The notes beneath the pieces were generated by a model. It had not been told where the DNA came from and did not search any database. It saw only the letters and a program-made list of their open reading frames with translations. DNA of 64,000 bases from Microvirga sp. VF16 (GTDB taxonomy: Bacteria > Pseudomonadota > Alphaproteobacteria > Rhizobiales > Beijerinckiaceae), in NCBI RefSeq assembly GCF_016864375.1, contig NZ_CP069354.1, positions 1,426,001-1,490,000 of the forward strand. The letters are read 5' to 3'. Shown here piece by piece: positions 29,220-41,750 of the stretch; within the stretch, counting starts at the first letter, position 1; the number at the start of each line of letters is the position of its first letter. The position numbers were made by a program, and so were the translations under genes.

Positions 29220-29705
29220 GTGCGCGGACGCCTCGATTCCATCGACTGGGCCATCCTGAAAGAACTGCAGGCCGACGGCAGCATCACCAATGTGGAGCTG
29301 GCGCGTCGCGTCGGCCTGTCGGCACCCCCGTGCCTGCGCCGGGTGCGGGCGCTTGAAAGCGCCGGCATCATCAAGGCCTACCGCGCCATCCTCGACCCGA
29401 AGAATCTCGGATTCGAGATCGTCTGCTTCGCCATGGTGCAGCTCGACATCCAGGGCAAAAAGGAGCTGCAGGAATTCGAGCAGCGGGTGAAGGACTGGTC
29501 CATGGTCCGCGAGTGCTGGACACTCTCGGGCGACATTGACTTCATCATGAAATGCGTGGCCCCGAACCTCGCCTCTTTCCAGAGCCTCGTCTCCGAGCTC
29601 ACGAGCCTTCCGAACGTGCGCAACGTCCGCACGGCGCTGACCCTTGATCTCATCAAGGATGAGCCGCTCGTGCCGATCGAGGAAGTCGAGCCGGAGAAGG
29701 CCTGA
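29220..29705 (+). CDS. Lrp/AsnC-family transcriptional regulator
   Basis: A 161-residue Lrp-type regulator. It has an N-terminal helix-turn-helix (LDSIDWAILKELQADGSITN, then VELARRVGLSAPPCLRRVRA) and a C-terminal RAM effector domain. An in-frame ATG exists at 29106, but the GTG at 29220 has GGAG six bases upstream and gives the standard family length. It is divergent from the ELM1-trxB operon, which it may regulate; this is inference from position. The effector is unknown. Confidence 0.9.
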   Translation: MRGRLDSIDWAILKELQADGSITNVELARRVGLSAPPCLRRVRALESAGIIKAYRAILDPKNLGFEIVCFAMVQLDIQGKKELQEFEQRVKDWSMVRECWTLSGDIDFIMKCVAPNLASFQSLVSELTSLPNVRNVRTALTLDLIKDEPLVPIEEVEPEKA

Positions 29706-29753
29706 CCTGCCCGGCGTTGCCAGGAGAGTCGGCTCCCGATTCCCGCAGCGCAT

Positions 29754-32261
29754 TCAGATCACGAAGAAATCGGCGGCCGTGAGTTTTGCCTTGTTGGTGA
29801 AGACCGCGATCTCGATGGCCTTTCCTGCCTTGTTGCCATCGGCATCGTAGGACAGTACGCCTGTCTTCCGGTTGTAGACGAGATAATCGTTGCCGTCGTT
29901 CGGCGCACCGAATTCGAGATAGGTCTTGGACAGCTTGGTCGGTTTCTCGAGCGAGCCCTTCTTCCCGAGCTTGGTGAAGAATGCGTTGTCGAAATAGAGC
30001 GCGTCTTTGCGAGGGTCGAAATCGGTGATCGTATCGCGGTTGCTGCTCGATGGGCGCTGGTCGAAGACCACCACATCCTTGCCGCTGCCGGTGGAGATCC
30101 GGTCGCGCCCGAGATCGCCGTGCAGCCGGTCATTGCCGCCCGCACCCGATAGCGTGTCGTTACCGAGCTCACCACGCAGGATGTCGCTGCCCGAGGTGCC
30201 GCTCTTTCGCAGGGGCGTCTTCTCGCGCACGTTGGCGACGCTTACCGTGACGTCCTGGACATGGCTGCCGCCAAAGGCGTCCGTGACCTTGACGCGCAGA
30301 TTGTGGGATGAGGCCTTTTCATAATCGAGCTTCGCGCCGGCCTTGAGCTTGATTGCGCTGCCAGCAATCTCGAACAGGGCATTGGAGGCCCCGCCATCGA
30401 TAAGGGCGTAGGTGTGGCGGTCTCCGATATCGGCATCGACCGTCGACAGGGTTCCCGCCGCCGAGCCTGCGGCAGCTGTCTCCTGGATCGATCCACTGAC
30501 GGAAATCGATTCCGGTGCCGCGTTGATCTTGAAGCGCTGGAAATAGATCCCTCCGATCGGATCGATATCTTCCTGGTCCGGCTGGTTGCCGACCCCTTCC
30601 CATCCGACGATCAGCGTGCCGTCCGTTGTGAAATCCAGGAACGTGCCTGTCTGGACACCCGTCACCGAGGTGTTGACCAGGATCTCGCCACCGATGCGTT
30701 GGCCGTTGGCATCGAAGGCCTGCATGAAGAGGTCGGTATTGTCGCCATCGGGGCCGTTCCAGGCCACCACGAAGCTGCCGTTCGGCAGAACCCTGACCAG
30801 AGCGTCGCTCTGGACGCCCGCCGTTGTCGCGTTGACGCGGATCTCAGAGCCCATTCTGTTGCCGCCGCTATCGAACATCTGCATGAAGATGTCGCCGTTG
30901 TCCTCCTGCCCGGCGGTGGTGCTTTTTCCGGTCCAGAGGAAAACGGAGCGTCCGCTAGTCGGAAAATACTCGAAGGTCAGCGCGGGAAACTCGTCCGTCT
31001 GCAGCCGCATTTCCGGGCCGATCTTGCGACCTGAAGCATCAAGCACCTGCAAGGAATGGCCGAGATGCACCGAAACTTCCTCGCCCTCTACCTCTTCCAC
31101 CCGTGAGTTCGTCCAGACAGTGACGTAATGCGTGATGGCGTATCGCCCGCTTTCCGAGTCCAGCTGATAACTGAGGAAGTAGCGGAGGTTGGACTGATCG
31201 TCTGCTACGGTTGTGTTCAGCCGCGTCTCGGAGCCAACTTTCACACCATTGGTATTGAAGCGCTGATAGAAGATGCCGGAATCGTCCTCCTGACCTTCCT
31301 GCGTCCCATTCCCTTGCCAGAAGAAGATGGCACCGCCATCGTCGGTACCTGCGGAACCTAGACGGGTCTGAGGGCCCGTGGTGGATGAGCTCACAAGTGC
31401 AGTCTCGCCGGCAGAGGTGCCATCGGCATTGAAGATCCGGTAGTAGAAGTTGAAGTCCTCGTCGCCCTTTTCCTCGTGCCAGAACGTTGCCCATTTGCCG
31501 TCGGCCAGGTTGCGGGTGAAAGGGGCGATGTTCACGTTTTCGGACTTGAGCATCACCTCCACGCCGCGCTTTTCGCCATTGGCATAGAAGGCCTGCTGGT
31601 AGGTTCCTCCCAAGAAGGCCTTATAGGTAACGACGAAGCCGCCATCATTGAGCGCAATGGCTGCGATCAGCGATTCACTCCGCCCCTCCACGGCAGCGTT
31701 GACGCGCTTCTCTCCACCGATGAATTCGCCATTCGGGCCCATGAGCCGGAAGTAGACGCCTGCATCGTCCTGCTGGCCCTCCTGAGAACTTCTGCCGCTC
31801 CAGAGAACAACGGAAATATCGTTGCGCAGGAACACATTTCGGAATGTTGTGGAGCCTGCCCTCATGCCGCCGGGGGTTTCATTGATAGAAACCTGTTGTC
31901 CCGGCGTACCGTCGGGCGCGAACGGGCGGTAATAGATGTCTGAGCCTGTGGCATTCTCAGGGGTCGACTCCCAGATGGCGCCCCACCGCCCATCGAAGAA
32001 GTTGATCGGCAGAAGCGATTCGACATCGCCATCGATTGTTGCGTTGACGCGGGTCTCAGCCCCAATCTTCTGCCCGTTGGCGTCGAAGATCTGTTGGAAA
32101 TAGCCGTTTGAATCCGCCTGTCCCTGCTGAGTGCCGTTGCCGAACCAGAACATGACGAAACGCCCGTCAGGGAGCCTCACCCATTGCATTTGGTTTTGCT
32201 GTTGTTCCGTTGACGTATTGATCCGGGTCTCTCCACCCAGACGGACGATATTGTACGGCAT
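29754..32261 (-). CDS. Large RTX-type secreted repeat protein with cadherin-like domain
   Basis: An 835-residue protein without a signal peptide. Residues about 5-590 are seven or more degenerate repeats of the form GxETRVNATxDGD...DGRxxxxW...DIYxRxFxxDG. A cadherin-like domain (about 595-690, ALIDGGASNALFEIAG) follows, then RTX calcium-binding nonapeptides (LRGELGNDTL, GAGGNDRLHGDLG) and a C-terminal YDADGNKAGKAIEIAVFTNK region. The architecture implies Ca-dependent type I secretion and an adhesin or matrix role. No type I secretion genes lie nearby. GAGGG precedes the ATG at 32261; the frame opens at a TTG nine codons upstream. An AT-rich palindrome lies 40 bases upstream. Confidence 0.85.
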   Translation of the reverse strand: MPYNIVRLGGETRINTSTEQQQNQMQWVRLPDGRFVMFWFGNGTQQGQADSNGYFQQIFDANGQKIGAETRVNATIDGDVESLLPINFFDGRWGAIWESTPENATGSDIYYRPFAPDGTPGQQVSINETPGGMRAGSTTFRNVFLRNDISVVLWSGRSSQEGQQDDAGVYFRLMGPNGEFIGGEKRVNAAVEGRSESLIAAIALNDGGFVVTYKAFLGGTYQQAFYANGEKRGVEVMLKSENVNIAPFTRNLADGKWATFWHEEKGDEDFNFYYRIFNADGTSAGETALVSSSTTGPQTRLGSAGTDDGGAIFFWQGNGTQEGQEDDSGIFYQRFNTNGVKVGSETRLNTTVADDQSNLRYFLSYQLDSESGRYAITHYVTVWTNSRVEEVEGEEVSVHLGHSLQVLDASGRKIGPEMRLQTDEFPALTFEYFPTSGRSVFLWTGKSTTAGQEDNGDIFMQMFDSGGNRMGSEIRVNATTAGVQSDALVRVLPNGSFVVAWNGPDGDNTDLFMQAFDANGQRIGGEILVNTSVTGVQTGTFLDFTTDGTLIVGWEGVGNQPDQEDIDPIGGIYFQRFKINAAPESISVSGSIQETAAAGSAAGTLSTVDADIGDRHTYALIDGGASNALFEIAGSAIKLKAGAKLDYEKASSHNLRVKVTDAFGGSHVQDVTVSVANVREKTPLRKSGTSGSDILRGELGNDTLSGAGGNDRLHGDLGRDRISTGSGKDVVVFDQRPSSSNRDTITDFDPRKDALYFDNAFFTKLGKKGSLEKPTKLSKTYLEFGAPNDGNDYLVYNRKTGVLSYDADGNKAGKAIEIAVFTNKAKLTAADFFVI

Positions 32262-32300
32262 GGCTGCCCTCGGACGCTTTCCGGCCAAGCTTAATGCAAA

Positions 32301-32319
32301 GATATTAAATTACAATATC
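32301..32319. promoter_or_regulatory. AT-rich palindrome upstream of the RTX gene
   Basis: GATATT-AAATTAC-AATATC stands out in a GC-rich setting, 40 bases before the RTX start codon. It may be an operator or overlap the promoter -10. Confidence 0.45.
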
Positions 32320-32378
32320 GTGACGTGAGGCGCGAGCGCGTCTCTCCGGCGCGATCCGATAAGGACAGTTGAGGATCT

Positions 32379-32897
32379 TTAGATCTGCCGCCTCAGCCAG
32401 CGCACGTAATGCTGTGCGATCACGACGGCGCGACCCTGCTCATTCGGGGTCAGGGGGCTCGTATTGACGTCACGCACGGCGAGCATCGGGTGGCTTGCCA
32501 GGACTTCGCCTCTGCGGCCGACGGCCAGGGCCTCGCCCTCCACGGCATCGTGTCCGCTGTTGCCGCCACCGCTCCTGCCTTTGTATCCGCTGCTGTTGTC
32601 GGGGGAGGAGGTGAGAAAGACACTTGTCAGGCGCAGGACCAGACGGGGGCCACGCGGATCGACCCGATCGGCAAAGGAGCGCTGCAGTTCGTCGAGCGCG
32701 GCCGCGCCAACAAGGTCGGCAAAGGGGCCGAGGCCCTTGGCCTTCAGGACGCTCACATCCACCGAAAATGACGAGAAGGCCGGTGGGAAGCCCTGAGCAT
32801 AAGCAGGCGCGGCAAAGCCTGCGCCGGCAAGGCCGGCACAGGCGAGAGTTTTCAGGATGGTACGCCGGGAGGAGAGGGACATCATAGGATTGCTCAT
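32379..32897 (-). CDS. Tat-exported hypothetical protein
   Basis: A 172-residue protein with a clear twin-arginine signal: SSRRTILKTL at 9-18, then LACAGLAGAGFAAPAYA with cleavage after AYA. The mature part contains SVDVSVLKAKGLGPFADLVG and RLVLRLTSVFLTSSP, followed by a Gly/Ser-rich linker (about 110-120) and VRWLRRQI at the C-terminus. I recognise no family. It precedes the RTX gene on the same strand (117-base gap) and follows greA by 21 bases; joint transcription with greA is possible. Confidence 0.7.
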   Translation of the reverse strand: MSNPMMSLSSRRTILKTLACAGLAGAGFAAPAYAQGFPPAFSSFSVDVSVLKAKGLGPFADLVGAAALDELQRSFADRVDPRGPRLVLRLTSVFLTSSPDNSSGYKGRSGGGNSGHDAVEGEALAVGRRGEVLASHPMLAVRDVNTSPLTPNEQGRAVVIAQHYVRWLRRQI

Positions 32898-32918
32898 CTT
32901 TCCTGCCCTCTCTATCAA

Positions 32919-33395
32919 TCAGGCGCTGAATCGGACGCCGACGACCTCATAGGACTTGCCGCCGCCGGGGGTCGAGACCTCCACCGTATCGCCGATGGTC
33001 TTGCCCATGAGAGCGCGGGCGATGGGGGAGGCGACCGAGACACGGCCCGAGCGCACGTCGGCTTCGGGTTCGCCAACGATCTGATAAGTTTTCTCTTCCT
33101 CGGTGTCCTCGTCAACGAGCTTTACCGTGGCGCCGAACTTGATCCGATCGCCCGAGAGCTTTGCAATATCGATGACTTCGGCACGGGAAATCAGGCTTTC
33201 GAGCTCGAGCACCCGGCCCTCGTTGAGGGATTGGGCTTCCTTAGCGGCATGGTATTCGGCATTTTCCGACAGGTCGCCAAGCGCGCGGGCCTCCGCAATC
33301 GCCTGGATGATCCGGGGGCGTTCAACCTGCTGCCGGTGCTTGAGTTCGTCCTCGAGCGCCGCAAAACCCTTGATCGTCAGAGGGACCTTGTCCAT
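32919..33395 (-). CDS. greA: Transcription elongation factor GreA
   Basis: A 158-residue GreA, which rescues backtracked RNA polymerase by stimulating transcript cleavage. The N-terminal coiled coil holds the tip motif [19 protein letters not shown] with the catalytic acidic residues. The C-terminal FKBP-like domain ends [20 protein letters not shown]. The ATG at 33395 matches the family start ([11 protein letters not shown]). It lies 106 bases downstream of carB on the same strand, an arrangement seen in rhizobial genomes. Confidence 0.96.
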   Translation of the reverse strand: MDKVPLTIKGFAALEDELKHRQQVERPRIIQAIAEARALGDLSENAEYHAAKEAQSLNEGRVLELESLISRAEVIDIAKLSGDRIKFGATVKLVDEDTEEEKTYQIVGEPEADVRSGRVSVASPIARALMGKTIGDTVEVSTPGGGKSYEVVGVRFSA

Positions 33396-33501
33396 CGTTT
33401 GTCTCGTCCAAAAAGAGGTACGAGGCCGCTGTTTCCAGCGCCCTCGCATATCAACGAAAACTTACCAGAAGCTTCGCAGTTCCAATGTGAGGCCGGATGC
33501 C

Positions 33502-36972
<3,471 letters not shown>

Positions 36973-37171
36973 TGGGCCACCCAGGCGTGTCCAGCCGCGC
37001 GGCCGTAAAGCTACGGCGCTTCAAGCGCAGCCGGGATGTGATCGGATTGTAGGTTGAGAGAGGCTCTTACACGGACCTTGAGCAAATTCAAAGGCCTGAG
37101 CCATGATTTAGACAGGCAATGCCCATGCGGTACGATCCGTCGGGCTGAATAATGAATGGGGTTGGGAAAAC

Positions 37172-37963
37172 ATGGACACGACCGGAGAGCCGCGCTGGAC
37201 ATTGATCACAGGAGCCTCCAGCGGGATCGGCGCGGAACTGGCCCGCGTCTTTGCCAGCCGGGGCTGCCCACTCGTCCTCACAGCCCGACGGCACGAGCGG
37301 CTCGAGGCTTTGAGCGCGGAGATCGGCCGGACTCAAGGCGTTCCTGTCGAGATCATGGCGATCGACCTTGAGGATCGGGAAGCGCCTCGGGATCTGTATG
37401 AAATGCTCCGGGAACGGGGGATCACGGTCCATACCCTGGTCAACAATGCCGGGTTCGGCCTGCGGGGATATTTCGCCTCTCTTCCGCACGAGAAGCAACT
37501 CGCCATGATCGACCTCAACATCACGGCGCTTGCCTCGCTCTGCCGCCTGATGCTGCCCGGCATGATCGAGCGGAAGCGGGGTGGAATCCTCAATGTGGCC
37601 TCGCTCGCAGCCTTCCAGGCTGGGCCCTATATGGCAGTCTATTACGCGACGAAAGCCTTCGTCCTGTCCCTGTCCGAGGCCCTGCACGACGAGGCCAAGC
37701 CACACGGCGTGACCGTGACCGCCCTCTGCCCGGGGCCGACCGAGAGCGAGTTTTCTGAGACGGCCGGCTTGAAGGATTCGCGACTTTTCAAGGCGGATGT
37801 GATGTCCTCCGCCGAGGTCGCACGCGTCGGCGTAGAGGGCTACGAGGCCGGGCAGGCCATCGTCATTCCAGGCGCTAGGAACCGGGTCGGGGCCATAGGG
37901 GCCAAATTTGCTCCACGCTTCATATCTCGCAGGATCGCAGGGCTTCTTCAGGGAATGAGGTGA
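37172..37963 (+). CDS. Short-chain dehydrogenase/reductase
   Basis: A 263-residue classical SDR: cofactor motif TGASSGIG (13-20), NNAG (91-94), catalytic Ser in NVASLAAFQ and YxxxK in YYATK. Arg residues after the first strand (TARRHERLE) favour NADP(H). CPGPTESEF follows the active site. The substrate is unknown. It is divergent from carB and just upstream of the GtrA gene (seven-base gap), likely one operon. Confidence 0.9.
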   Translation: MDTTGEPRWTLITGASSGIGAELARVFASRGCPLVLTARRHERLEALSAEIGRTQGVPVEIMAIDLEDREAPRDLYEMLRERGITVHTLVNNAGFGLRGYFASLPHEKQLAMIDLNITALASLCRLMLPGMIERKRGGILNVASLAAFQAGPYMAVYYATKAFVLSLSEALHDEAKPHGVTVTALCPGPTESEFSETAGLKDSRLFKADVMSSAEVARVGVEGYEAGQAIVIPGARNRVGAIGAKFAPRFISRRIAGLLQGMR

Positions 37964-37970
37964 CGGGCGG

Positions 37971-38390
37971 GTGGGAAGCCGCTATCGAGAGGACGTGATC
38001 GCGTCTCGTTCCTTCCAGCGCCTTGCCCGCCAGTTCACCGCCTTCTTCGGAGTTGGCCTCGCGGCTGCTGTCGCCCATTACGGGCTCCTCATCGCCCTCG
38101 TCGAAGGCGCAGACATCGATCCCGTTCCGGCAACGCTTGCGGGCTATGTGGCGGGAGGCCTCCTGTCCTACATGCTCAACCGCAAGCATACTTATGAGAG
38201 CGATCGGCCCCATCGCGAGGCCACATGGCGCTTTGCTCTTGTGGCCTTCATCGGCTTCCTCGTGACCTGGTTCCTCATGCATGCGTTCACGGTCTGGCTC
38301 GACGGACCGTACCTTCCCGCGCAGATCATCACGACGGGTGTTGTGATGCTGTGGAGCTTCATGGCGCACAAAAAGTGGACATTTGCATAG
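37971..38390 (+). CDS. GtrA family membrane protein
   Basis: A 139-residue four-helix membrane protein with the GtrA pattern: QFTAFFGVGLAAAVAHYGLL (residues 21-40), a central LNRKHTYESDRPHRE loop and a terminal MLWSFMAHKKWTFA. GtrA proteins help flip or transfer lipid-linked sugars in O-antigen or cell-wall glycosylation. It begins with GTG; a second GTG at 37995 is possible. It is coupled to the SDR gene upstream. Confidence 0.87.
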   Translation: MGSRYREDVIASRSFQRLARQFTAFFGVGLAAAVAHYGLLIALVEGADIDPVPATLAGYVAGGLLSYMLNRKHTYESDRPHREATWRFALVAFIGFLVTWFLMHAFTVWLDGPYLPAQIITTGVVMLWSFMAHKKWTFA

Positions 38391-38465
38391 GCCATCAGCA
38401 GATCTGAGGCGGATCGGCCACGTTCCAGTCTTCCAGTGCAGCCCTGGCCTGCATTCCGATACATC

Positions 38466-38495
38466 CCGCAAATCTTTTTTGCGGTGCAATATAAT
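38466..38495 (+). promoter_or_regulatory. Inverted repeat and -10 box upstream of the MFS gene
   Basis: CCGCAAA-TCTTT-TTTGCGG (38466-38484) is followed five bases later by TATAAT (38490-38495). No good -35 is visible, so an activator or repressor site in the spacer is plausible. Confidence 0.45.
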
Positions 38496-38567
38496 CGTCA
38501 TCGGAGCGGCTTAACGGACTCCGTCGCTTCATCCATCACCGCATCGCATGAAAATCTTGGGGGCTCC

Positions 38568-39812
38568 ATGTCCGATATGGTCATTGCCGAAGACGTCTGT
38601 CTTGCACAGGACAAGGCCCCTGCCGTTCCGCATTCCCGCCTCGCCGTCGCCCTGATCGAGCTGGCGCTTGCGGTCGGCAGCTTCGGCATCGGCACTGGCG
38701 AGTTCGCGATCATGGGCCTGCTGCCGAACGTCGCGCAGGAATTCAACGTTACGACGCCCGAGGCAGGATATGCGATCAGCGCCTATGCGCTTGGGGTCGT
38801 GGTGGGTGCTCCGATCATTGCTGTCCTCGCGGCCAAGCTCGCGCGCCAGACGCTCCTCCTGCTCCTGATGGCGGTCTTCGCAGTCGGCAATGCTGTCAGC
38901 GCCATTGCGCCGACCTTCGAATCTTTCGTGCTCCTGCGCTTCCTCACCGGTTTGCCGCACGGCGCCTATTTCGGCGTGGCGGCGCTGGTGGCGGCCTCCC
39001 TGGTTCCGCCCAACAAGCGCACCCAGGCGGTCGCCCGCGTCATGATGGGCCTGACCGTCGCCACCCTACTGGGTACGCCCGTGGCCACGTGGTTCGGCCA
39101 AATCCTGACTTGGCGGCTCGCCTTCGGGGCCGTCGGCTTCATGGGCGCGCTGACCGTGGTGCTGATCTGGCTCTTCCTGCCGAAGGACAAGGTGCAGGAG
39201 GGCGCGAGCCCGATGCGGGAACTGGGCGCCTTCAGGCGCAAGCAGGTCTGGTTCACCCTCGGCATCGGCGCGGTTGGCTTCGGCGGTCTTTTCTCCGTTT
39301 TCTCCTACATCGCGTCGACTGCGACGGAAGTCGCCGGAATGCCGGACAGCGCCGTACCAGTCATGATGGCCCTGTTCGGCTCAGGCATGATCGTCGGCAA
39401 TCTCGTCGGCGCGTGGTTCGCGGACCGCAATCTGATGGCGACCATTGGCGGAGTGCTCGCCTGCAGCGCCGTGGTGATGACGGTGCTCTGGCTCACGGCC
39501 GAGAACCCTTACATGCTCTCGGCCTGCGTCTTTCTCGTCGGCTGCAGCGTCGCCATCGGACCGGCACTTCAGACCCGTCTGATGGATGTTGCTGCCGATG
39601 CGCAGACTCTGGCGGCCGCCCTCAATCATTCGGCCTTCAACATTGCCAATGCGCTCGGCGCCTGGCTCGGCGGCTTGGCGATTGCGGCAGGCTACGGCTT
39701 TGCCTCAACCGGATGGGTCGGCGCGGCTCTGGCCGTTGCGGGTCTTGGGGTGTTCGGCCTGTCGCTGGCGAGCGATCAGCGCTCGGTGAGGTCTTCCATC
39801 TCACGAGCCTGA
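38568..39812 (+). CDS. MFS exporter, DHA1 (AraJ-like) type
   Basis: A 414-residue major facilitator with 12 predicted helices. The early motif GSFGIGTGEFAIMGLLPNVA (in the first helix and loop) and RFLTGLPHGAYFGVAALVAA (helix 5) are hallmarks of the AraJ/YdhP branch of DHA1 drug and sugar exporters. A central loop follows helix 6 (LPKDKVQEGA). An in-frame ATG at 38436 is ignored because the promoter-like region lies between. Its 3' end overlaps the convergent methyltransferase gene by 37 bases. Confidence 0.88.
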   Translation: MSDMVIAEDVCLAQDKAPAVPHSRLAVALIELALAVGSFGIGTGEFAIMGLLPNVAQEFNVTTPEAGYAISAYALGVVVGAPIIAVLAAKLARQTLLLLLMAVFAVGNAVSAIAPTFESFVLLRFLTGLPHGAYFGVAALVAASLVPPNKRTQAVARVMMGLTVATLLGTPVATWFGQILTWRLAFGAVGFMGALTVVLIWLFLPKDKVQEGASPMRELGAFRRKQVWFTLGIGAVGFGGLFSVFSYIASTATEVAGMPDSAVPVMMALFGSGMIVGNLVGAWFADRNLMATIGGVLACSAVVMTVLWLTAENPYMLSACVFLVGCSVAIGPALQTRLMDVAADAQTLAAALNHSAFNIANALGAWLGGLAIAAGYGFASTGWVGAALAVAGLGVFGLSLASDQRSVRSSISRA

Positions 39813-40498
39813 GCAGGCCGTCCCACGAAGGTCATGCGGGCCTGGTTGTGTCCGAGGTTCCGCTCGGCGCGCTCGGGCTCGAAACCGGCATCGTTGAGGA
39901 GATCGACAATCTCCTCGTCGCTGTATTGAGCAAGGCCCACTTCCTCGCGGATCTTGCGATATTCCGAGAAGGCGGTGCGGGCGAGGCCGGTGACGGCTGA
40001 TCTTAAAAAGCCACCCTGCCAAGCGAAGGAGAGCAGGGCCTTCGCATCGGTGAGCGGGCTGATGTCCGGCGGGATGATGTCGCCCAAAACGAGCTTGCCG
40101 TTGGCTTTCAGCTTCTCGTGCATGAGCCTTAGAAGAGCGCGGAACTCGTCAAGGGAGAGATACTGGACGAGCGAGTTCACCACGATGAGATCGAGGGAAG
40201 CGTCGGCAATGTCGGTGACGTCGTCGGTGGACAGAATAACGATCCGCTCATTGCCCTTGAAACGTTCGTTCAAGCGCTCACGCACCAGTGGCGCGGCATC
40301 GCTCAAATAGAGACGGCCACATTTGGCCGCGATCTTGTCGGCGAACAGCGCCTCGCCGCAGCCGTAATCGAGCATCACCGCCTCCGGGGAGGGGATGAGC
40401 CCGATGATGTCGCTGGCGATCAGGCGATAATGCAGGAGCTTGTGCCGCTCGCTCGTATAGATCGGCGTGTCCTGGTTCCAGTAATCGCGCCAGTTCAT
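39776..40498 (-). CDS. Class I SAM-dependent methyltransferase
   Basis: A 240-residue methyltransferase. Motif I is VMLDYGCGEALFADKI (residues about 41-56), the acidic end of strand 2 is YLSDAA, motif II lies in ADASLDLIVVNSLVQYLSLD, and motif III is KANGKLVLGDIIPP. The MNWRDYWNQDTPIYTSERHK N-terminus resembles methyltransferases linked to polysaccharide or lipid genes. The substrate is unknown. It converges on, and slightly overlaps, the MFS gene. Confidence 0.88.
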   Translation of the reverse strand: MNWRDYWNQDTPIYTSERHKLLHYRLIASDIIGLIPSPEAVMLDYGCGEALFADKIAAKCGRLYLSDAAPLVRERLNERFKGNERIVILSTDDVTDIADASLDLIVVNSLVQYLSLDEFRALLRLMHEKLKANGKLVLGDIIPPDISPLTDAKALLSFAWQGGFLRSAVTGLARTAFSEYRKIREEVGLAQYSDEEIVDLLNDAGFEPERAERNLGHNQARMTFVGRPAQAREMEDLTER

Positions 40499-40619
40499 CG
40501 GAAGAAATGCCCCACGAAGTTCAAGATGTCGCTGAAAGCGAGCTTCGAGTCATGGGGCCAGCCACGCGATTTAGCAACCTCCCGCCGTGGGGCGCCGGGC
40601 AGGAGGCTGTCCGCTCCCC

Positions 40620-41168
40620 TCAGCTCCAGAGCTTCATAAGTGGGCCATCGGCGCCGTCCACCGGGTCGGAATCTGGCAGGGGAATCTGCGCAATGCGCTG
40701 CTGCGATATGGCGAGGGTGCCCGGATCGTCTCGGATGGTGTCGTAATCGGCGCCACCCGGATAGGCGCCGACCACAGAAAAGTCGTCGCTTGCGTTGATG
40801 CAGGCATGGGCGACGCCGGCGGGAATGATCACCACATCGCGGGCACTCACGGCCACGAGATCGCCGTCCTCGCCGCCGAAGCGGACCTGGGCCGTACCCG
40901 AGACGATGCCGAGTACCTCGTGAGTGTTGGAGTGGTAGTGGTGATAGTCGTGGATGCCGTTGAGCCAGGCATTCGTCCAGCCATTCTTGGCAAAGGTCGT
41001 CTTGAAGGTCCTGACCGGATCGTGGTCGGAGGGCGAAATCGCCCCGCGTCGCACGATCAGCGGCAGGGGCGAATTCGGGACGATGCCGTTGTTGCGGAAG
41101 ACGTAAGTCTCCGTGCCGAGCGGCGCGTTGTAGCCCTGCGGATCGCCATATCCTTTCGCTTGAGCCAT
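40620..41168 (-). CDS. Cupin-domain protein
   Basis: A 182-residue cupin. The first cupin motif is visible as DYHHYHSNTHEVLGIVSG, giving the two His of HxH and the Glu, with GTAQVRFGGEDGD after it. The second is VVIIPAGVAHACINASDDFS with its His ligand. The N-terminus (ETYVFRNNGIVPNSPLPLIV) resembles the YjlB-type cupin family. A metal is expected; the reaction is unknown. It is transcribed toward the methyltransferase gene with a 121-base gap. Confidence 0.85.
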   Translation of the reverse strand: MAQAKGYGDPQGYNAPLGTETYVFRNNGIVPNSPLPLIVRRGAISPSDHDPVRTFKTTFAKNGWTNAWLNGIHDYHHYHSNTHEVLGIVSGTAQVRFGGEDGDLVAVSARDVVIIPAGVAHACINASDDFSVVGAYPGGADYDTIRDDPGTLAISQQRIAQIPLPDSDPVDGADGPLMKLWS

Positions 41169-41248
41169 GTTTCTCTCCCTTCAAATCGGGGAGTGAACGC
41201 GTAGCGCAGGCGAAAGATCGAGCGGGGCTTTCCCTTTCCTGCCGGTCC

Positions 41249-41623
41249 TTACATGCCGATGAGCATGGCCGCGACGGCGCGGTCGATGGACAGGTAGAAC
41301 ATCCCGAAGGCGACGGCCGCCGCGATGGCGAACTCGACGATCTGGTTCTTGAAGATGCGGAACTGGGCGAAGAGGTTCTGGCCGAAGATCGAGATCAGCC
41401 AGGCCGTCGTGAGCACCACCGGAAAGATGAAGAGATAGGACCAGGTGCTCTCGACCGTGCCGATATTGGTCGGGTCGATCAGGGGGCGGATGTTGCGCAC
41501 CCAGGGAGCGTAGATGGCCGCGTAAAGCGAGGTCAGCCAGGACAGCGTGACGGCGATGCCGAGATGGAACGTGAACAGGTTGTGCAGTCGGCTGAACTCG
41601 CCGGAATCGTCATCGAAATCCAT
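41249..41623 (-). CDS. Four-helix membrane protein of unknown function
   Basis: A 124-residue membrane protein. An acidic N-terminus (MDFDDDSGEF) is followed by helices at about 18-38, 58-82 and 95-120. The segment TLSWLTSLYAAIYAPWVRNI is distinctive, but I cannot name a family. An imperfect inverted repeat (TAACCGGAATCATT with AATGATCGGTTA, 41643-41682) lies just upstream and may be its operator. Confidence 0.65.
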   Translation of the reverse strand: MDFDDDSGEFSRLHNLFTFHLGIAVTLSWLTSLYAAIYAPWVRNIRPLIDPTNIGTVESTWSYLFIFPVVLTTAWLISIFGQNLFAQFRIFKNQIVEFAIAAAVAFGMFYLSIDRAVAAMLIGM

Positions 41624-41694
41624 CGTAAAACCCCCAAAGCAATAACCGGAATCATTTTGTTTTTATGGTTAATGATCGGTTACCGTGATTTGGG

Positions 41695-41733
41695 AGGCTG
41701 GCGCAACAGATGCGTTTGTCGCGGCGCCAGCCT
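41695..41733 (-). terminator. Long-stem hairpin downstream of carA
   Basis: A 10-bp perfect stem AGGCTGGCGC/GCGCCAGCCT with a 19-base loop, 17 bases after the carA stop. There is no T-run in either direction. Confidence 0.4.
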
Positions 41734-41750
41734 TCACATCATCGTTACGC

